Assembly (NCBI GenBank): GCA_964500415.1 | Contig: CAZCOB010000003.1 | Coordinates: 1-64,000, forward strand | Source: JAFGPF01 sp964500415 | GTDB lineage: Bacteria > Chloroflexota > Dehalococcoidia > Dehalococcoidales > RBG-16-60-22 | Reading direction: 5' to 3' | Length of the DNA: 64,000 nt | Shown here: one piece after another, positions 1-8,614 of the stretch | How positions within the stretch are numbered: the first letter of the stretch is position 1 | Layout: every line of letters begins with the position of its first letter | Position numbers and translations under genes: made by a program | Notes under the pieces: generated by a model | What the model was told of the DNA's origin: nothing | Database searches by the model: none | Seen by the model: the letters and a program-made list of their open reading frames with translations, nothing else

Positions 1-180
1 GAGCAGGCCGACGCCCCCTTTTGCCAGAGCCTCGTAGTAGGCCAGCGCCCGCTTGCCGACGTAACCGCTGGTCTCTATGAACGACGTCCCGTTGGCAGCT
101 TTTATCATGCGATTACGGGTGCGTACCTTGCCGATATAGCCCGGCTCCAATAGTCTATCGAATATTTTGCTGTTACTCAC
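1..180 (-). CDS. NADH:flavin oxidoreductase (old yellow enzyme family), N-terminal part only
   Basis: Only the first 60 codons lie in the window; the gene continues past the left edge. It starts at GTG (178-180) with an AGAGGGGG ribosome site just upstream. The translated start reads IFDRLLEPGYIGKVRTRNRM followed by a MIKAANGT-like stretch, the usual opening of FMN-binding TIM-barrel ene-reductases (2,4-dienoyl-CoA reductase or BaiC type). The YYEALAKGGVGLL segment also fits the family. Substrate cannot be told from this fragment. It lies just downstream of the dehydrogenase at 201-1154 on the same strand and is probably co-transcribed with it. Confidence 0.8.
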   Translation of the reverse strand, partial: MSNSKIFDRLLEPGYIGKVRTRNRMIKAANGTSFIETSGYVGKRALAYYEALAKGGVGLL

Positions 181-200
181 TTATCCCCCTCTGGTACGTT

Positions 201-1154
201 TTACTTCTTTTTAGTCGTCTTATAGCCTGACTTTTCGATGAACTCCTCCACGTATCGCATGGCCGGCTCGAGAACGCCCACAGACTTTTTCAGAGCCATA
301 CGCTCATCGTCGGCCAGTTCAACCTCGATTATTTTACGCACGCCTTCGCGGCCCAGAGCGACCGGGACAGACATGCTCAGGTTACTATAACCATACTCCC
401 CTTCCAGTGCCAGCGAGCAGGGAATCATCTCGCCCCTGTCTTCGATGACAGCCCGGCAAATGGCGGCCAGACCTACAGAGGTCGTCCAGGCGGCCGTACG
501 TTCCGTTTTCGCCCACAGTTCCTCGAGAGTCCTTTGCCCATCCGGCACCTGCTGCCGGAGTTTCTGTTTCATCTCTTCACTGAATGTAACCGGTTTACCA
601 CCCACCCGTACGGAACTGAAGAGCAGGACCTGGCTATCGCCATGCTCGCCGATGACAATCCCCTCGACCTGACTACCCGACACACCAAGAGCTTCAGCCA
701 CCCTCATGCGAAAACGTATCGAGTCGTTATAGGTATAGCCGATGAGCTTCTTCCGGTCCAGACCGGAACAAAGGTTCAGCCCATAGTTAAGAGGGCACAC
801 CGGATTGGTGGCGGTAATAACCACGGCATCAGGGCAGCACCGCTCTATATCGTCGCAAATGCCTTTAACGATGGGAATGTTCGCAGGCAGCACCTCCATA
901 CGCGACTTGAATATCCTGGCCGAACCGGCGGCAATAATGACAATATCCGAATCACACATTTCATCGGCGTGTCCTGCCCGCACCAGTATGTCATGCCCGA
1001 TAGCGGCGGTACTAAGGTCAAGGGCATGCATCATGAGCATATCCTGGCGGGGGTCGTCTACCAGTACCAGTTCATCGGCCAGCCTCTGCTCTATGATGCT
1101 GAAAGCAGCGCAGGAACCGATATTTCCGGTGGCGCCAACGATACTGATTTTCAT
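201..1154 (-). CDS. Malate/lactate dehydrogenase family, NAD-dependent
   Basis: A 317-residue cytosolic 2-hydroxyacid dehydrogenase. The Rossmann motif GATGNIGS is at residues 7-14 with acidic D33/D34 after beta2, favouring NAD over NADP. TNPV is at about 116-119. The catalytic pair is D144/R147, and the active-site histidine is H171 in GEHGDS. The substrate loop carries R80 where lactate dehydrogenases have Gln, so malate is the more likely substrate, but the loop (ARIFKSRMEV) differs from typical MDH and another 2-oxoacid is possible. The start ATG has AGGGTGA upstream. A TATAAT-like box lies at 1192-1197 (minus). The gene is divergent from the cupin operon. Confidence 0.88.
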   Translation of the reverse strand: MKISIVGATGNIGSCAAFSIIEQRLADELVLVDDPRQDMLMMHALDLSTAAIGHDILVRAGHADEMCDSDIVIIAAGSARIFKSRMEVLPANIPIVKGICDDIERCCPDAVVITATNPVCPLNYGLNLCSGLDRKKLIGYTYNDSIRFRMRVAEALGVSGSQVEGIVIGEHGDSQVLLFSSVRVGGKPVTFSEEMKQKLRQQVPDGQRTLEELWAKTERTAAWTTSVGLAAICRAVIEDRGEMIPCSLALEGEYGYSNLSMSVPVALGREGVRKIIEVELADDERMALKKSVGVLEPAMRYVEEFIEKSGYKTTKKK

Positions 1155-1319
1155 AAATCACCCTAACCATAAAATTGTGTGTTATATAATAATTATATAA
1201 GTATACACGGCATGATTCCAAATATACCGCCGTACGCTTTAGCCGCTTTTGTTGCAATATATACTCAGATATCATAGAATTTGCCTGTCCAGTCTTAATA
1301 ATCAGAAGGGAGAAAACCA

Positions 1320-2180
1320 GTGACAGACACGAAATACGGAGACCTGGTAAAAACGCTAAAATTTCAGCCGGGACGCGGAGGAGCCAATGCCAGGGAGCTG
1401 GTATTCGTGGGAGGCGACCAGCTATCGGGATTCGAGCTCAATTTCATCGTGGGAGTTTACGACCAGACCGGGGATTGGGCTCCCGGAATGGGAGCGCATA
1501 TACACCCCTTCGATGAGCTACTGCTTTTTTTCGGGTATGACGATAGCGATATGAACTACCTGGGGTCGGATATGTCGCTGGCACTGGGCAAAGAACAGGA
1601 AACACACAAGTTCAGCGTTCCAACCGTCGCAGTGGCACCTCAAGGAATGCCGCATTGTCCTCTCATCACCGAGAGGGTTTATAAGGCTTTCGGGCATTTC
1701 CATCTGGCCCTCAGCGCCAAATATTCCGGGGAGGGAGTAAAGCAGGAGGGCACTACCGACGGAAATAAATACGCCCACCTGATTAAAAAGATGCAGGTTA
1801 AAAAAGGCCCCGGCGGAGCGGACGCCAGGCAGGTAATCTCCGTTTCCGGCGATGAGCTGGAAGGGCTAAATATCAGTTTTACCATGGGACTTTACAACGA
1901 GACGGGGCAGTGGTATCCCAAAAAGGGAGCCAAGGCACACCCTTACGACGAATGCCTGGTGTTCTTCGGGAATAACACCGACGACCTGAGCTACCTGGGG
2001 GCGGAACTGACTATCGAAATTGGTAAGGAACATGAAAAGCACACCTTCGACGTTCCCACCGTGGTCGCTCTCCCCAAGGGCACGCCGCATTACCCTATAT
2101 TATGCAGCCGGGTCGATAAACCCTATCACGTTATGAAGGTCGGCCTCAACGCCGAATACCAGAGCGACTGGGTAGACTAA
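1320..2180 (+). CDS. Tandem double-cupin protein of unknown function
   Basis: A 286-residue soluble protein built from two similar halves (about 1-143 and 144-286). Each half has a metal-site-like motif (GAHIHPFDELLLFFG and GAKAHPYDECLVFFG) and a later MPHCPL or TPHYPI segment, as in cupin barrels; the halves align along their length, so an internal duplication is clear. The start is GTG with AAGGGAG about 8 bases upstream. It is the first gene of a plus-strand run whose next gene starts on its stop codon (TAATG). I do not know its reaction. Position beside AOR and amidohydrolase genes suggests a catabolic role, possibly ring or carboxylate chemistry, but that is inference. Confidence 0.75.
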   Translation: MTDTKYGDLVKTLKFQPGRGGANARELVFVGGDQLSGFELNFIVGVYDQTGDWAPGMGAHIHPFDELLLFFGYDDSDMNYLGSDMSLALGKEQETHKFSVPTVAVAPQGMPHCPLITERVYKAFGHFHLALSAKYSGEGVKQEGTTDGNKYAHLIKKMQVKKGPGGADARQVISVSGDELEGLNISFTMGLYNETGQWYPKKGAKAHPYDECLVFFGNNTDDLSYLGAELTIEIGKEHEKHTFDVPTVVALPKGTPHYPILCSRVDKPYHVMKVGLNAEYQSDWVD

Positions 2181-2473
2181 TGCATAGCATTGAAATTCCT
2201 CCGACACCCATTCCGACTAAAGCCATTAAAGAAACCGTAACCACCGATGTCGTAGTCGTGGGGGCAGGTATCGCCGGACTGAAGACCGACCGCGACCAGG
2301 CCATCAATACAATAATGGAGTTCGGCGCCTACCGGAGCGAACAGCGGCTGGTAAAGCTGTGGGCGGACAACTGCGACGGGGTCATGGACTGGCTGCTGGA
2401 CATGACGGAGGCCGCCGGGACTTTCGGTCGCCTGGCAGGGCTGAATGCAGCAGCATCGACAAAGCCAGGGTAA
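2180..2473 (+). pseudogene. Collapsed FAD-dependent oxidoreductase (fumarate reductase/ketosteroid dehydrogenase type)
   Basis: A 97-codon open frame that looks like three separate pieces of a roughly 500-residue flavoprotein joined in frame. Residues 1-34 end in the FAD motif VVVVGAGIAGL. Residues 35-80 (DRDQAINTIMEFGAYRSEQR onward to LLDMTEAAG) match the mid N-terminal part of these proteins. Residues 81-92 (TFGRLAGLNAAA) match their extreme C-terminus. The FAD-domain remainder and catalytic domain are absent, so it cannot work as an oxidoreductase. Joins fall near 2281 and 2420. It overlaps the cupin stop codon. A real deletion series or an assembly collapse are both possible. Confidence 0.7.
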
Positions 2474-2518
2474 CAGAGTAAAATCAAAAACAAATCATAT
2501 CGACCAAAGGAGAATCAA

Positions 2519-2722
2519 TTGGCGGAAAAGAAAGAGGGCTATTCGTTCCGGTGCATGCGATGCCTGGGTGGCCGGATTTTCGTGCCCCGCGGTGAAACCA
2601 CCATCCATTGCCCGCACTGCGGCCAGGGCTGGCGCATCACCTGGGTAACCCCGGAAGTTGCGAAGATAAGGGGACGGCTAATAGAACGAGGAGATAGCAA
2701 TGGAAAAGCTGGCCATAATTGA
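2519..2722 (+). CDS. Small zinc-ribbon protein
   Basis: A 67-residue protein with two CxxC pairs (CMRC at about 12-15 and CPHC at about 30-33) spaced as in a zinc ribbon, and no other domain. The start is TTG, supported by AAAGGAG a few bases upstream. Its last 23 bases overlap the AOR gene in another frame, which points to translational coupling. Its function is unknown; placement suggests an accessory part of the AOR complex or a regulator, but nothing in the sequence decides this. Confidence 0.6.
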   Translation: MAEKKEGYSFRCMRCLGGRIFVPRGETTIHCPHCGQGWRITWVTPEVAKIRGRLIERGDSNGKAGHN

Positions 2723-4586
2723 CCTTGCTACCGAGCAGGTAGTCTGTAAAGATATTCCGGATGAACTATTGCGGATGTACCTGGGTGGCGAGGGGCTCAA
2801 TACCTATCTGCTGTACAATCATCTTGCCCCGGGGACCGACCCCCTCAGCCCCGATAACCCCCTCATATTCGGGGCCGGACTTATATCCGGCTACGATGTT
2901 TCCTCATCACGATTCGAAGTCACTTCAAAGTCGGTCGAGGGAGAGGGCGGATTCGGCACCAGCAACTGCGGCGGGTACTGGTCTGCCGAGTTGAAGTTTG
3001 CCGGATTCCAGCACCTCGTCATTAAAGGCAAAGCCTCCCGACCTACTTACCTGTGGATTCACGACGGGGAAATAGAGTTCCGTGACGCCTCTTTCCTCTG
3101 GGGGCATGACACCTACGAATGCCAGGAACTGATTCAGGACGACCTCGGCGATACGCAGGTGAAGATAGCCATGATTGGCCAGGCCGGGGAAAACCTGGTT
3201 AAGTTCGCCAATATCATGCACGGACTCAAGAGGGCGGCCGGACGGACAGGCATGGGCTGCGTCATGGGGTCGAAACTGCTCAAGGCGATAGTCGTCAGGG
3301 GAAAACAGGCACTCCAACCCCACGACCCCGATAAATTACTGGAGATATATACCAATCATTTCCACCAGATAACCAGCACTAAAATTTACCCCATCATCTC
3401 ACGCTACGGCACCCTCACTATCTTCTGCGTGGCCAATCAAAGCGGCACGATGTCCGTCAGAAATAACCAGCTTAACTACTTCGAGGAAGCCGAAGGACAC
3501 CTGGACGATGAAATTTTCGAGGAGCAATACAAGACCAAGACACTCGCCTGTTACGCCTGCCCGCTGCGGTGCAGCCATCGCTATAGAATTACCTCCGGCC
3601 CTTATGCGGGGGTGTGGGGAGAAGGCCCCGAGTTCTACATGATGGCCGGATTCGGGCCGGCGGTAGGCAACGCCGACTGGGAACTCATCCTGGCCGCCAA
3701 TACTATAATAAATCGCTATGGACTTGACGTAGGTTCGAGCAGCGGCTATATCGCCTGGTTGATGGAGCTGTGGCAGCGGGGAATTATCAACGAAAAGGAT
3801 ACGGGCGGCCTCAACCTCGAATGGGGCAACAAAGAATCAATACTGACCCTTCTGCACCAGATGGCTAAAAACGAAGGCTTCGGAGGCATGATAGGACAAC
3901 AGGCATCGAAGGCTGTAAATAGCTTTATCCCGGACGCTGATAAGTATTTATACGTTCAGCGCGGCATGATGCACGAAAGCCCGCAGAACTTCCGGGCGGC
4001 CCGGGCCACAGCACTGGGCGAAGCTACCGCCAACCGGGGCAGCGACCATCTAAAAGGCAGGTGCTCTCTGGAATTCTTTGCCATGCCTCCCGAAGTGCTG
4101 GAAAAGATATACGGTCGGCCCGTCGCTTCCGCCCTCAACTCCTGGGACGGCAAGGCATGGATGGCCGCCTGGACGCAGAACTTCACTACCGTCATCGATT
4201 CCCTCGGCTACTGTAAATTCGCCACCATTTGGCCCGGCTCCACCCATAACCTGAACTATAATAATTTCTGCGAGACCATCAATGCCGTCAAAGGCTGGGA
4301 CATTACGCCTGAAGAGCTGATGGAGGTAGGAGAGAGGGTCTGGAACTTACAGCGATTGTTCATACAGCGCGAGACCGGCGCCCTCAGGGAACACGACATA
4401 CCGCCTTCTATATATTTCCAGCCCCAGCCCCTGGAGCCATTGAAAGGTGAGAAACTCGACCGGGGTGAGTACGACCGGGCACTTGATGAGTATTACGAAA
4501 TCCGCGGCTGGGCCAGAGAAGGAGCCCCCACGCCTGAAACGCTGGCGAGGCTTAAGCTGGATAAAGAGCCGACTCACCTGTTGTGA
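2700..4586 (+). CDS. Aldehyde:ferredoxin oxidoreductase family, tungstopterin enzyme
   Basis: A 628-residue cytosolic oxidoreductase with the full AOR layout. The N-terminal domain carries the bis-pterin binding stretch RTGMGCVMGSKLLKAIVVRG (about 182-201). The [4Fe-4S] ligands are C284, C287 and C291 (CYACPLRC), with a fourth cysteine at C505 (DSLGYCKFA). The family oxidises aldehydes to acids with ferredoxin, and includes the benzoyl-CoA reductase subunit BamB and other ring-reducing enzymes. The substrate here cannot be fixed. The ATG has GAGGAGATAG upstream. The ferredoxin-like subunit gene follows after 19 bases, so the two very likely form one enzyme. Confidence 0.93.
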   Translation: MEKLAIIDLATEQVVCKDIPDELLRMYLGGEGLNTYLLYNHLAPGTDPLSPDNPLIFGAGLISGYDVSSSRFEVTSKSVEGEGGFGTSNCGGYWSAELKFAGFQHLVIKGKASRPTYLWIHDGEIEFRDASFLWGHDTYECQELIQDDLGDTQVKIAMIGQAGENLVKFANIMHGLKRAAGRTGMGCVMGSKLLKAIVVRGKQALQPHDPDKLLEIYTNHFHQITSTKIYPIISRYGTLTIFCVANQSGTMSVRNNQLNYFEEAEGHLDDEIFEEQYKTKTLACYACPLRCSHRYRITSGPYAGVWGEGPEFYMMAGFGPAVGNADWELILAANTIINRYGLDVGSSSGYIAWLMELWQRGIINEKDTGGLNLEWGNKESILTLLHQMAKNEGFGGMIGQQASKAVNSFIPDADKYLYVQRGMMHESPQNFRAARATALGEATANRGSDHLKGRCSLEFFAMPPEVLEKIYGRPVASALNSWDGKAWMAAWTQNFTTVIDSLGYCKFATIWPGSTHNLNYNNFCETINAVKGWDITPEELMEVGERVWNLQRLFIQRETGALREHDIPPSIYFQPQPLEPLKGEKLDRGEYDRALDEYYEIRGWAREGAPTPETLARLKLDKEPTHLL

Positions 4587-4605
4587 GACTTAAGGAGAGT
4601 AATTG

Positions 4606-5070
4606 ATGGAACAAAAGACCTTTTTCATACGCGCCGAGTTCTGCACGGGCTGCGGACTCTGCCAGCTGGCCTGCTCCATGGTCAAGGAAAAACAACCCAA
4701 CCCTGCCAGAGCCAGGATTACGGTAAAAAGGCTGGTGATGGACGGCCTGATGATTCCGTATATCTGCCTGAACTGCAAAAAGCCCGCCTGCATCGAGGTG
4801 TGCCGCCGCAAAGCCATTACCAAAGACGCGCAAACGGGATGGGTAACCCTAGATAAGGAGAAATGCAATAACTGCAAATTATGCATCGCTGCCTGCCCGT
4901 TCTCGGCGATAGTGCTGACGCCGGAGAACGAGGTGCTGCTCTGCGATGTCTGCGGGGGCAGTCCCAAGTGTGTGGAGATGTGCCCTACCGGCGCCATTCA
5001 GTTCGCCAGCCGCGATAAAGGAGTCGCCGGCTCTACCGACAAGGCGGCCGTGGATATCTTTAAGTCCTGA
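4606..5070 (+). CDS. Four-cluster ferredoxin-type electron-transfer subunit
   Basis: A 154-residue polyferredoxin of the HycB/DmsB type with sixteen cysteines in four groups: CTGCGLCQLAC, CLNCKKPACIEVC, CNNCKLCIAAC and CDVCGGSPKCVEMC. This is enough for four [4Fe-4S] clusters. ATG at 4606 is preferred over TTG at 4603 because GGAGAG sits six bases ahead of it. It follows the AOR gene closely and is the probable electron acceptor or outlet for that enzyme. There is no signal peptide, so it acts in the cytoplasm. Confidence 0.88.
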   Translation: MEQKTFFIRAEFCTGCGLCQLACSMVKEKQPNPARARITVKRLVMDGLMIPYICLNCKKPACIEVCRRKAITKDAQTGWVTLDKEKCNNCKLCIAACPFSAIVLTPENEVLLCDVCGGSPKCVEMCPTGAIQFASRDKGVAGSTDKAAVDIFKS

Positions 5071-5099
5071 ATAAAACCGAATCCTACAGGTGAAAGTAA

Positions 5100-6113
5100 A
5101 TGAACGTACCATGTTCGCTGAAGATAGATGCCTATGCCCATATCGTACCGCCTAAATACGGAGAAGCTCTCCACAAGGTGGCGCCGGAAATGTACGAACG
5201 CCAGGTGTTGCCCAGTCCGCCGTTATACGACCTCGACCGCAGGTTCCAGATAATGGACAAATACGAGCCGCTACGGTAGGTGTTAACACTGGGTCGAATC
5301 CCCGTAGAGCACGTTGCCGGACCCGCCAAGGCGGCCGAACTGGCGATAATCGCCAACGATGAAATGGCCGAACTGGTCATTAAGTACCGCGACAGGTTTT
5401 GCGGCGCTCTGGCCACCCTCGCCATGACCAACATGGATGCGGCCCTGAAAGAGACCGACCGCGCCATCAAGGACCTGAAATTCTGCGGCGTTTACCTGCA
5501 TACCCCTGTGGACGAGAAACCCCTCGATGCTCCCGAGTTCCTGCCACTCTACGAAAAAATGTCTTATTACGACCTGCCGATAGTCATTCACCCGATGAGA
5601 AGAATCGACCACCCGGACTACCTAACCGAAAAAGAGTCCAAATACAACATGTTCAGCCTTTTCGGCTGGCCGTACGATACCACCTCCGCCATGGCGCGCC
5701 TGGTGTTCAGCGGCATCATGGAGAAATACCCCAACCTGAAGATTGTCACGCATCACCTGGGCGGCATGGTCCCGTTCTACGCGGAAAGAATAAGGCAGTT
5801 CACCCAGATGTTCTCCCTTCACGGCGAACTCGGCGAAGGACTTTTCCTGAAAAAGCAAATCGTCGACTATTTCAAGATGTTCTACGCCGATACGGCCATT
5901 TATGGCAACCCCACGGCGTTAATGTGCGGCTACGACTTCTTTGGCGCCGACCATATAGTGTTCGGAATCGATTTCCCCCTTGGTGATATCGAGCACGGCA
6001 ACAGGAATTACCGGCAGACGATAAACGCCATCGAACAGATGGGTATCACCGACGAGGATAAAAAGAAAATCTACGAAGACAATGCCAGGAAGTTGATGCG
6101 CTTGCCGATATAG
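5100..6113 (+). pseudogene. Amidohydrolase (ACMSD-like TIM barrel) interrupted by an in-frame TAG
   Basis: Reading from ATG 5100 (AGGTGA upstream) gives 59 residues, then TAG at 5277-5279, then the same frame continues for 277 residues to 6113. The two parts together make one normal-length amidohydrolase_2 protein of about 337 residues. Downstream motifs are intact: IVIHPMRR, KIVTHHLGGMVPFYAERI and FGIDFPLGD with the metal/catalytic Asp. The codon before the break is CGG and the one after GTG; a single CAG-to-TAG change would explain it. The N-terminal metal motif reads DAYAH where HxH is usual, so one ligand is Tyr. Either a recent nonsense pseudogene, a sequencing error, or read-through. 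A GTG at 5280 could restart translation but would lose the first strand. Confidence 0.75.
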
Positions 6114-6124
6114 GCTACCCAAAT

Positions 6125-8614
6125 TCACGGGATGAAAGCAAAGGTCTCTTTTAACCGTATATCCCGCGAGGAGCTACCGACCTGTATCTCGAACTCACCC
6201 GGTTCGGCCACCCATTGCTTGATTTCCGGGTCATAAAAGGACAGGGCTTCTTCCTCAAGGATAAAATCGACCGTCTTTTTCTCCCCGGGAAGCAGGTCGA
6301 CTTTCCGGAACCCCTTTAGTTCTTTCGGTGGTCTCGGCACTCTCGATTCGATGTCACTCACGTATAGCTGTACTACCTCTTTGCCCTGTGTTTCGCCGGT
6401 GTTTTTAATATCAACGCTGACAATTATCCTATCACCCTTTTTTACTTTAACAGGATTGACCCGGAGATTACTGTACTCGAAGCTCGTATAGGAAAGTCCA
6501 TACCCGAACGGAAACAACGGTTCTATCTTCTCAGCGTCGTAGTGACGGTACCCGACGAAGATACCTTCTTCATAACGCAATTTCCCGTTTTCACCCGGGT
6601 AATTTCCAAAGGCAGGATTATCTTCATACCGCACAGGGAAAGTATCCGGCAGTTTCCCGGAAGGATTGACTTCACCGGACAAAATACCAGCGATTACGTT
6701 GCCGCATTCCTGCCCGGGAAACCATGCTTCCACGACCGCGGAGACGCTATCGATCCAGCTTTCCATGGAAACCGGTGAGCCGTTATTTAACACGACGATA
6801 GTGTTGGGATTAGCTCCGGCAACTTTTTTGATAAGTTCCACCTGGTTCACGGGCAGGTCCATGGTTTTCCTGTCGAACCCCTCGCTCTCGTATTCCTCGG
6901 TCAGTCCGGCGAAAACGACCGTCACATCGGAAAGGGCGGCAGCGTTAGCGGAACGCTCCAGAAGGTCGGGAGGTAGTGGCAAATCGCAACCGATTCTCAC
7001 AGACCGCATGGGAGACGGAACATAAGTATTTTTACAGTATTCGATTGCAATGGGATAAATTTTTCCGGCTTCCATGGCAAATTCACCCACTGTTTCCTCC
7101 AGCGGAATAAATTCAACCACCGTACGGTCGCCCCAGTTGCTGCATACCAGTTTATCATCGATATGGATACGCACCCAGCCATTAGTCGCCAGGCCGAATT
7201 TATATACACCGGCCTCTGTTGCCGTAAATATTCCCCGCCACCTTATGGAGAAATCGTTACTCCTGATTTCCGGTACCGGGGCCGTGCCGCTAATCCACAA
7301 TTGTTTAAAGGTCTTATCCACCCTCGTAGCTACGGGGCTGCCGGAAAAGTCGTTGTTGTCAAATATTTCTGCCAGCAGACCGTGCGTGCTTTCATTTTCG
7401 CCGCAGGTAACATATTCGGAGTCGAGGGGAAGCGTAAAAACGTTATTACGGCAGCCGGGCTCGTAAGATATCTTCACCTTGTCCTGGTATTTGTTTTGCA
7501 GTCCTTCCAGCGGCGAAACCGCATAATACGGTTCGACTGCCGAGCTACCGCCACCTTCGATTCTGGCCACTGCGGCGTTCGGTCCAATGACCGCCATCGA
7601 CCGTATAGTGCTTTTATTTAGCGGCAGGATGTTGTTTTCATTTTTCAGCAGCACCATAGATTCTTCCGCAACCTCGCGGGTCAGCCGTCGGTGCTCGGGA
7701 ATATCGTGGACTTCAGCGGAAACCACCGGCTTCTCATCGAAGACGCCCGTCTTCATCATCACCCCTAAAATACGCCGCACCTTATCATCTATCGCTTTCT
7801 CATCCACCTCGCCACTTCTGACGGCCTCTGCCAGCTTATCCCCGAAGTACCGGGTTGGGCCCGGCATTTCAAGGTCTAACCCGCTGCCGGCGGCCGGCAC
7901 CGTGCTGTGTACGGCGAACCAGTCGGAAACCACGAAACCTTCAAACCCCCATTCGTCCTTCAATATCTCCGTCAACAGCCGTCTATTTTCCGAGGCGTAC
8001 GTGCCGTTTACCTTATTATACGAACACATTACCGTCCAGGCCCCTGCCTCTCTCACCGCTTTCTCGAAGGAGGGAAAGTAGATTTCCCTCATGGCGCGTT
8101 CGCTAACTTCCGAGCTTATCGTCATTCTCTGGAACTCGGAGTTGTTTAAGGCAAAGTGCTTCACCGACACGCCAACTCCCCGGCTCTGCACGCCCTCGAT
8201 ATAAGCTACCGCTATCTGAGAGGATAAATACGGGTCCTCGGAATAACTTTCAAAATTCCTCCCGCCCAGAGGCGAGCGGTGAATATTCACACAGGGCCCC
8301 AGAAGGATAGCGCAGCCCCGGGCACGGGTTTCTTCTCCCAGCGTCACGCCAACTCTTCGAATCAGTTCGGTATTCCAGGTTGCGGCCATCCCCACCCCGT
8401 TAGGGAAACAGGTAGCCGGCAGGGTTTGATTTGGATTATCATCCGACGAGATTCTATCCCCGTGCGGGCCATCAGTCACTTTGATAGAAGGTATTCCCAG
8501 TCGCTCAACATTCTTCGTCCGCCAGAAGTCGATACCGGAAAGCATGGAGACCTTTTCTTCAAGGGTCATCTTTTCCAGTAACTCTTTAATCCGCTTTTTC
8601 AAGTTTCCCTCCAT
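6125..8614 (-). CDS. Glycoside hydrolase family 3 beta-glycosidase with PA14 insert
   Basis: An 829-residue cytosolic glycosidase. The N-terminal barrel carries KHF (152-154) and the nucleophile D231 in VVSDW. An inserted PA14 domain lies at about 395-540 (LLAEIFDNNDFSG start, FTATEAGVYKFGLATNGW core). The second domain has the EYESEGFDR acid/base region, and a C-terminal FnIII-like domain ends the protein. PA14 insertion is known in beta-glucosidases that trim oligosaccharides. There is no signal peptide. The ATG at 8612-8614 shares its A with the stop codon of the upstream hydrolase gene (TGATG) and has its own conserved start (MEGNLKKRIKELL), so this start is chosen over a longer reading of 853 codons. 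Confidence 0.93.
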   Translation of the reverse strand: MEGNLKKRIKELLEKMTLEEKVSMLSGIDFWRTKNVERLGIPSIKVTDGPHGDRISSDDNPNQTLPATCFPNGVGMAATWNTELIRRVGVTLGEETRARGCAILLGPCVNIHRSPLGGRNFESYSEDPYLSSQIAVAYIEGVQSRGVGVSVKHFALNNSEFQRMTISSEVSERAMREIYFPSFEKAVREAGAWTVMCSYNKVNGTYASENRRLLTEILKDEWGFEGFVVSDWFAVHSTVPAAGSGLDLEMPGPTRYFGDKLAEAVRSGEVDEKAIDDKVRRILGVMMKTGVFDEKPVVSAEVHDIPEHRRLTREVAEESMVLLKNENNILPLNKSTIRSMAVIGPNAAVARIEGGGSSAVEPYYAVSPLEGLQNKYQDKVKISYEPGCRNNVFTLPLDSEYVTCGENESTHGLLAEIFDNNDFSGSPVATRVDKTFKQLWISGTAPVPEIRSNDFSIRWRGIFTATEAGVYKFGLATNGWVRIHIDDKLVCSNWGDRTVVEFIPLEETVGEFAMEAGKIYPIAIEYCKNTYVPSPMRSVRIGCDLPLPPDLLERSANAAALSDVTVVFAGLTEEYESEGFDRKTMDLPVNQVELIKKVAGANPNTIVVLNNGSPVSMESWIDSVSAVVEAWFPGQECGNVIAGILSGEVNPSGKLPDTFPVRYEDNPAFGNYPGENGKLRYEEGIFVGYRHYDAEKIEPLFPFGYGLSYTSFEYSNLRVNPVKVKKGDRIIVSVDIKNTGETQGKEVVQLYVSDIESRVPRPPKELKGFRKVDLLPGEKKTVDFILEEEALSFYDPEIKQWVAEPGEFEIQVGSSSRDIRLKETFAFIP

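Noticed and set aside
2445..2648. A plus-strand frame overlapping the zinc ribbon
   Set aside because: It reads the zinc-ribbon region in the wrong frame and has no ribosome site.
5277..5279. TAG read as pyrrolysine
   Set aside because: The family does not use pyrrolysine, no Pyl genes are in view and many genes here end in TAG.
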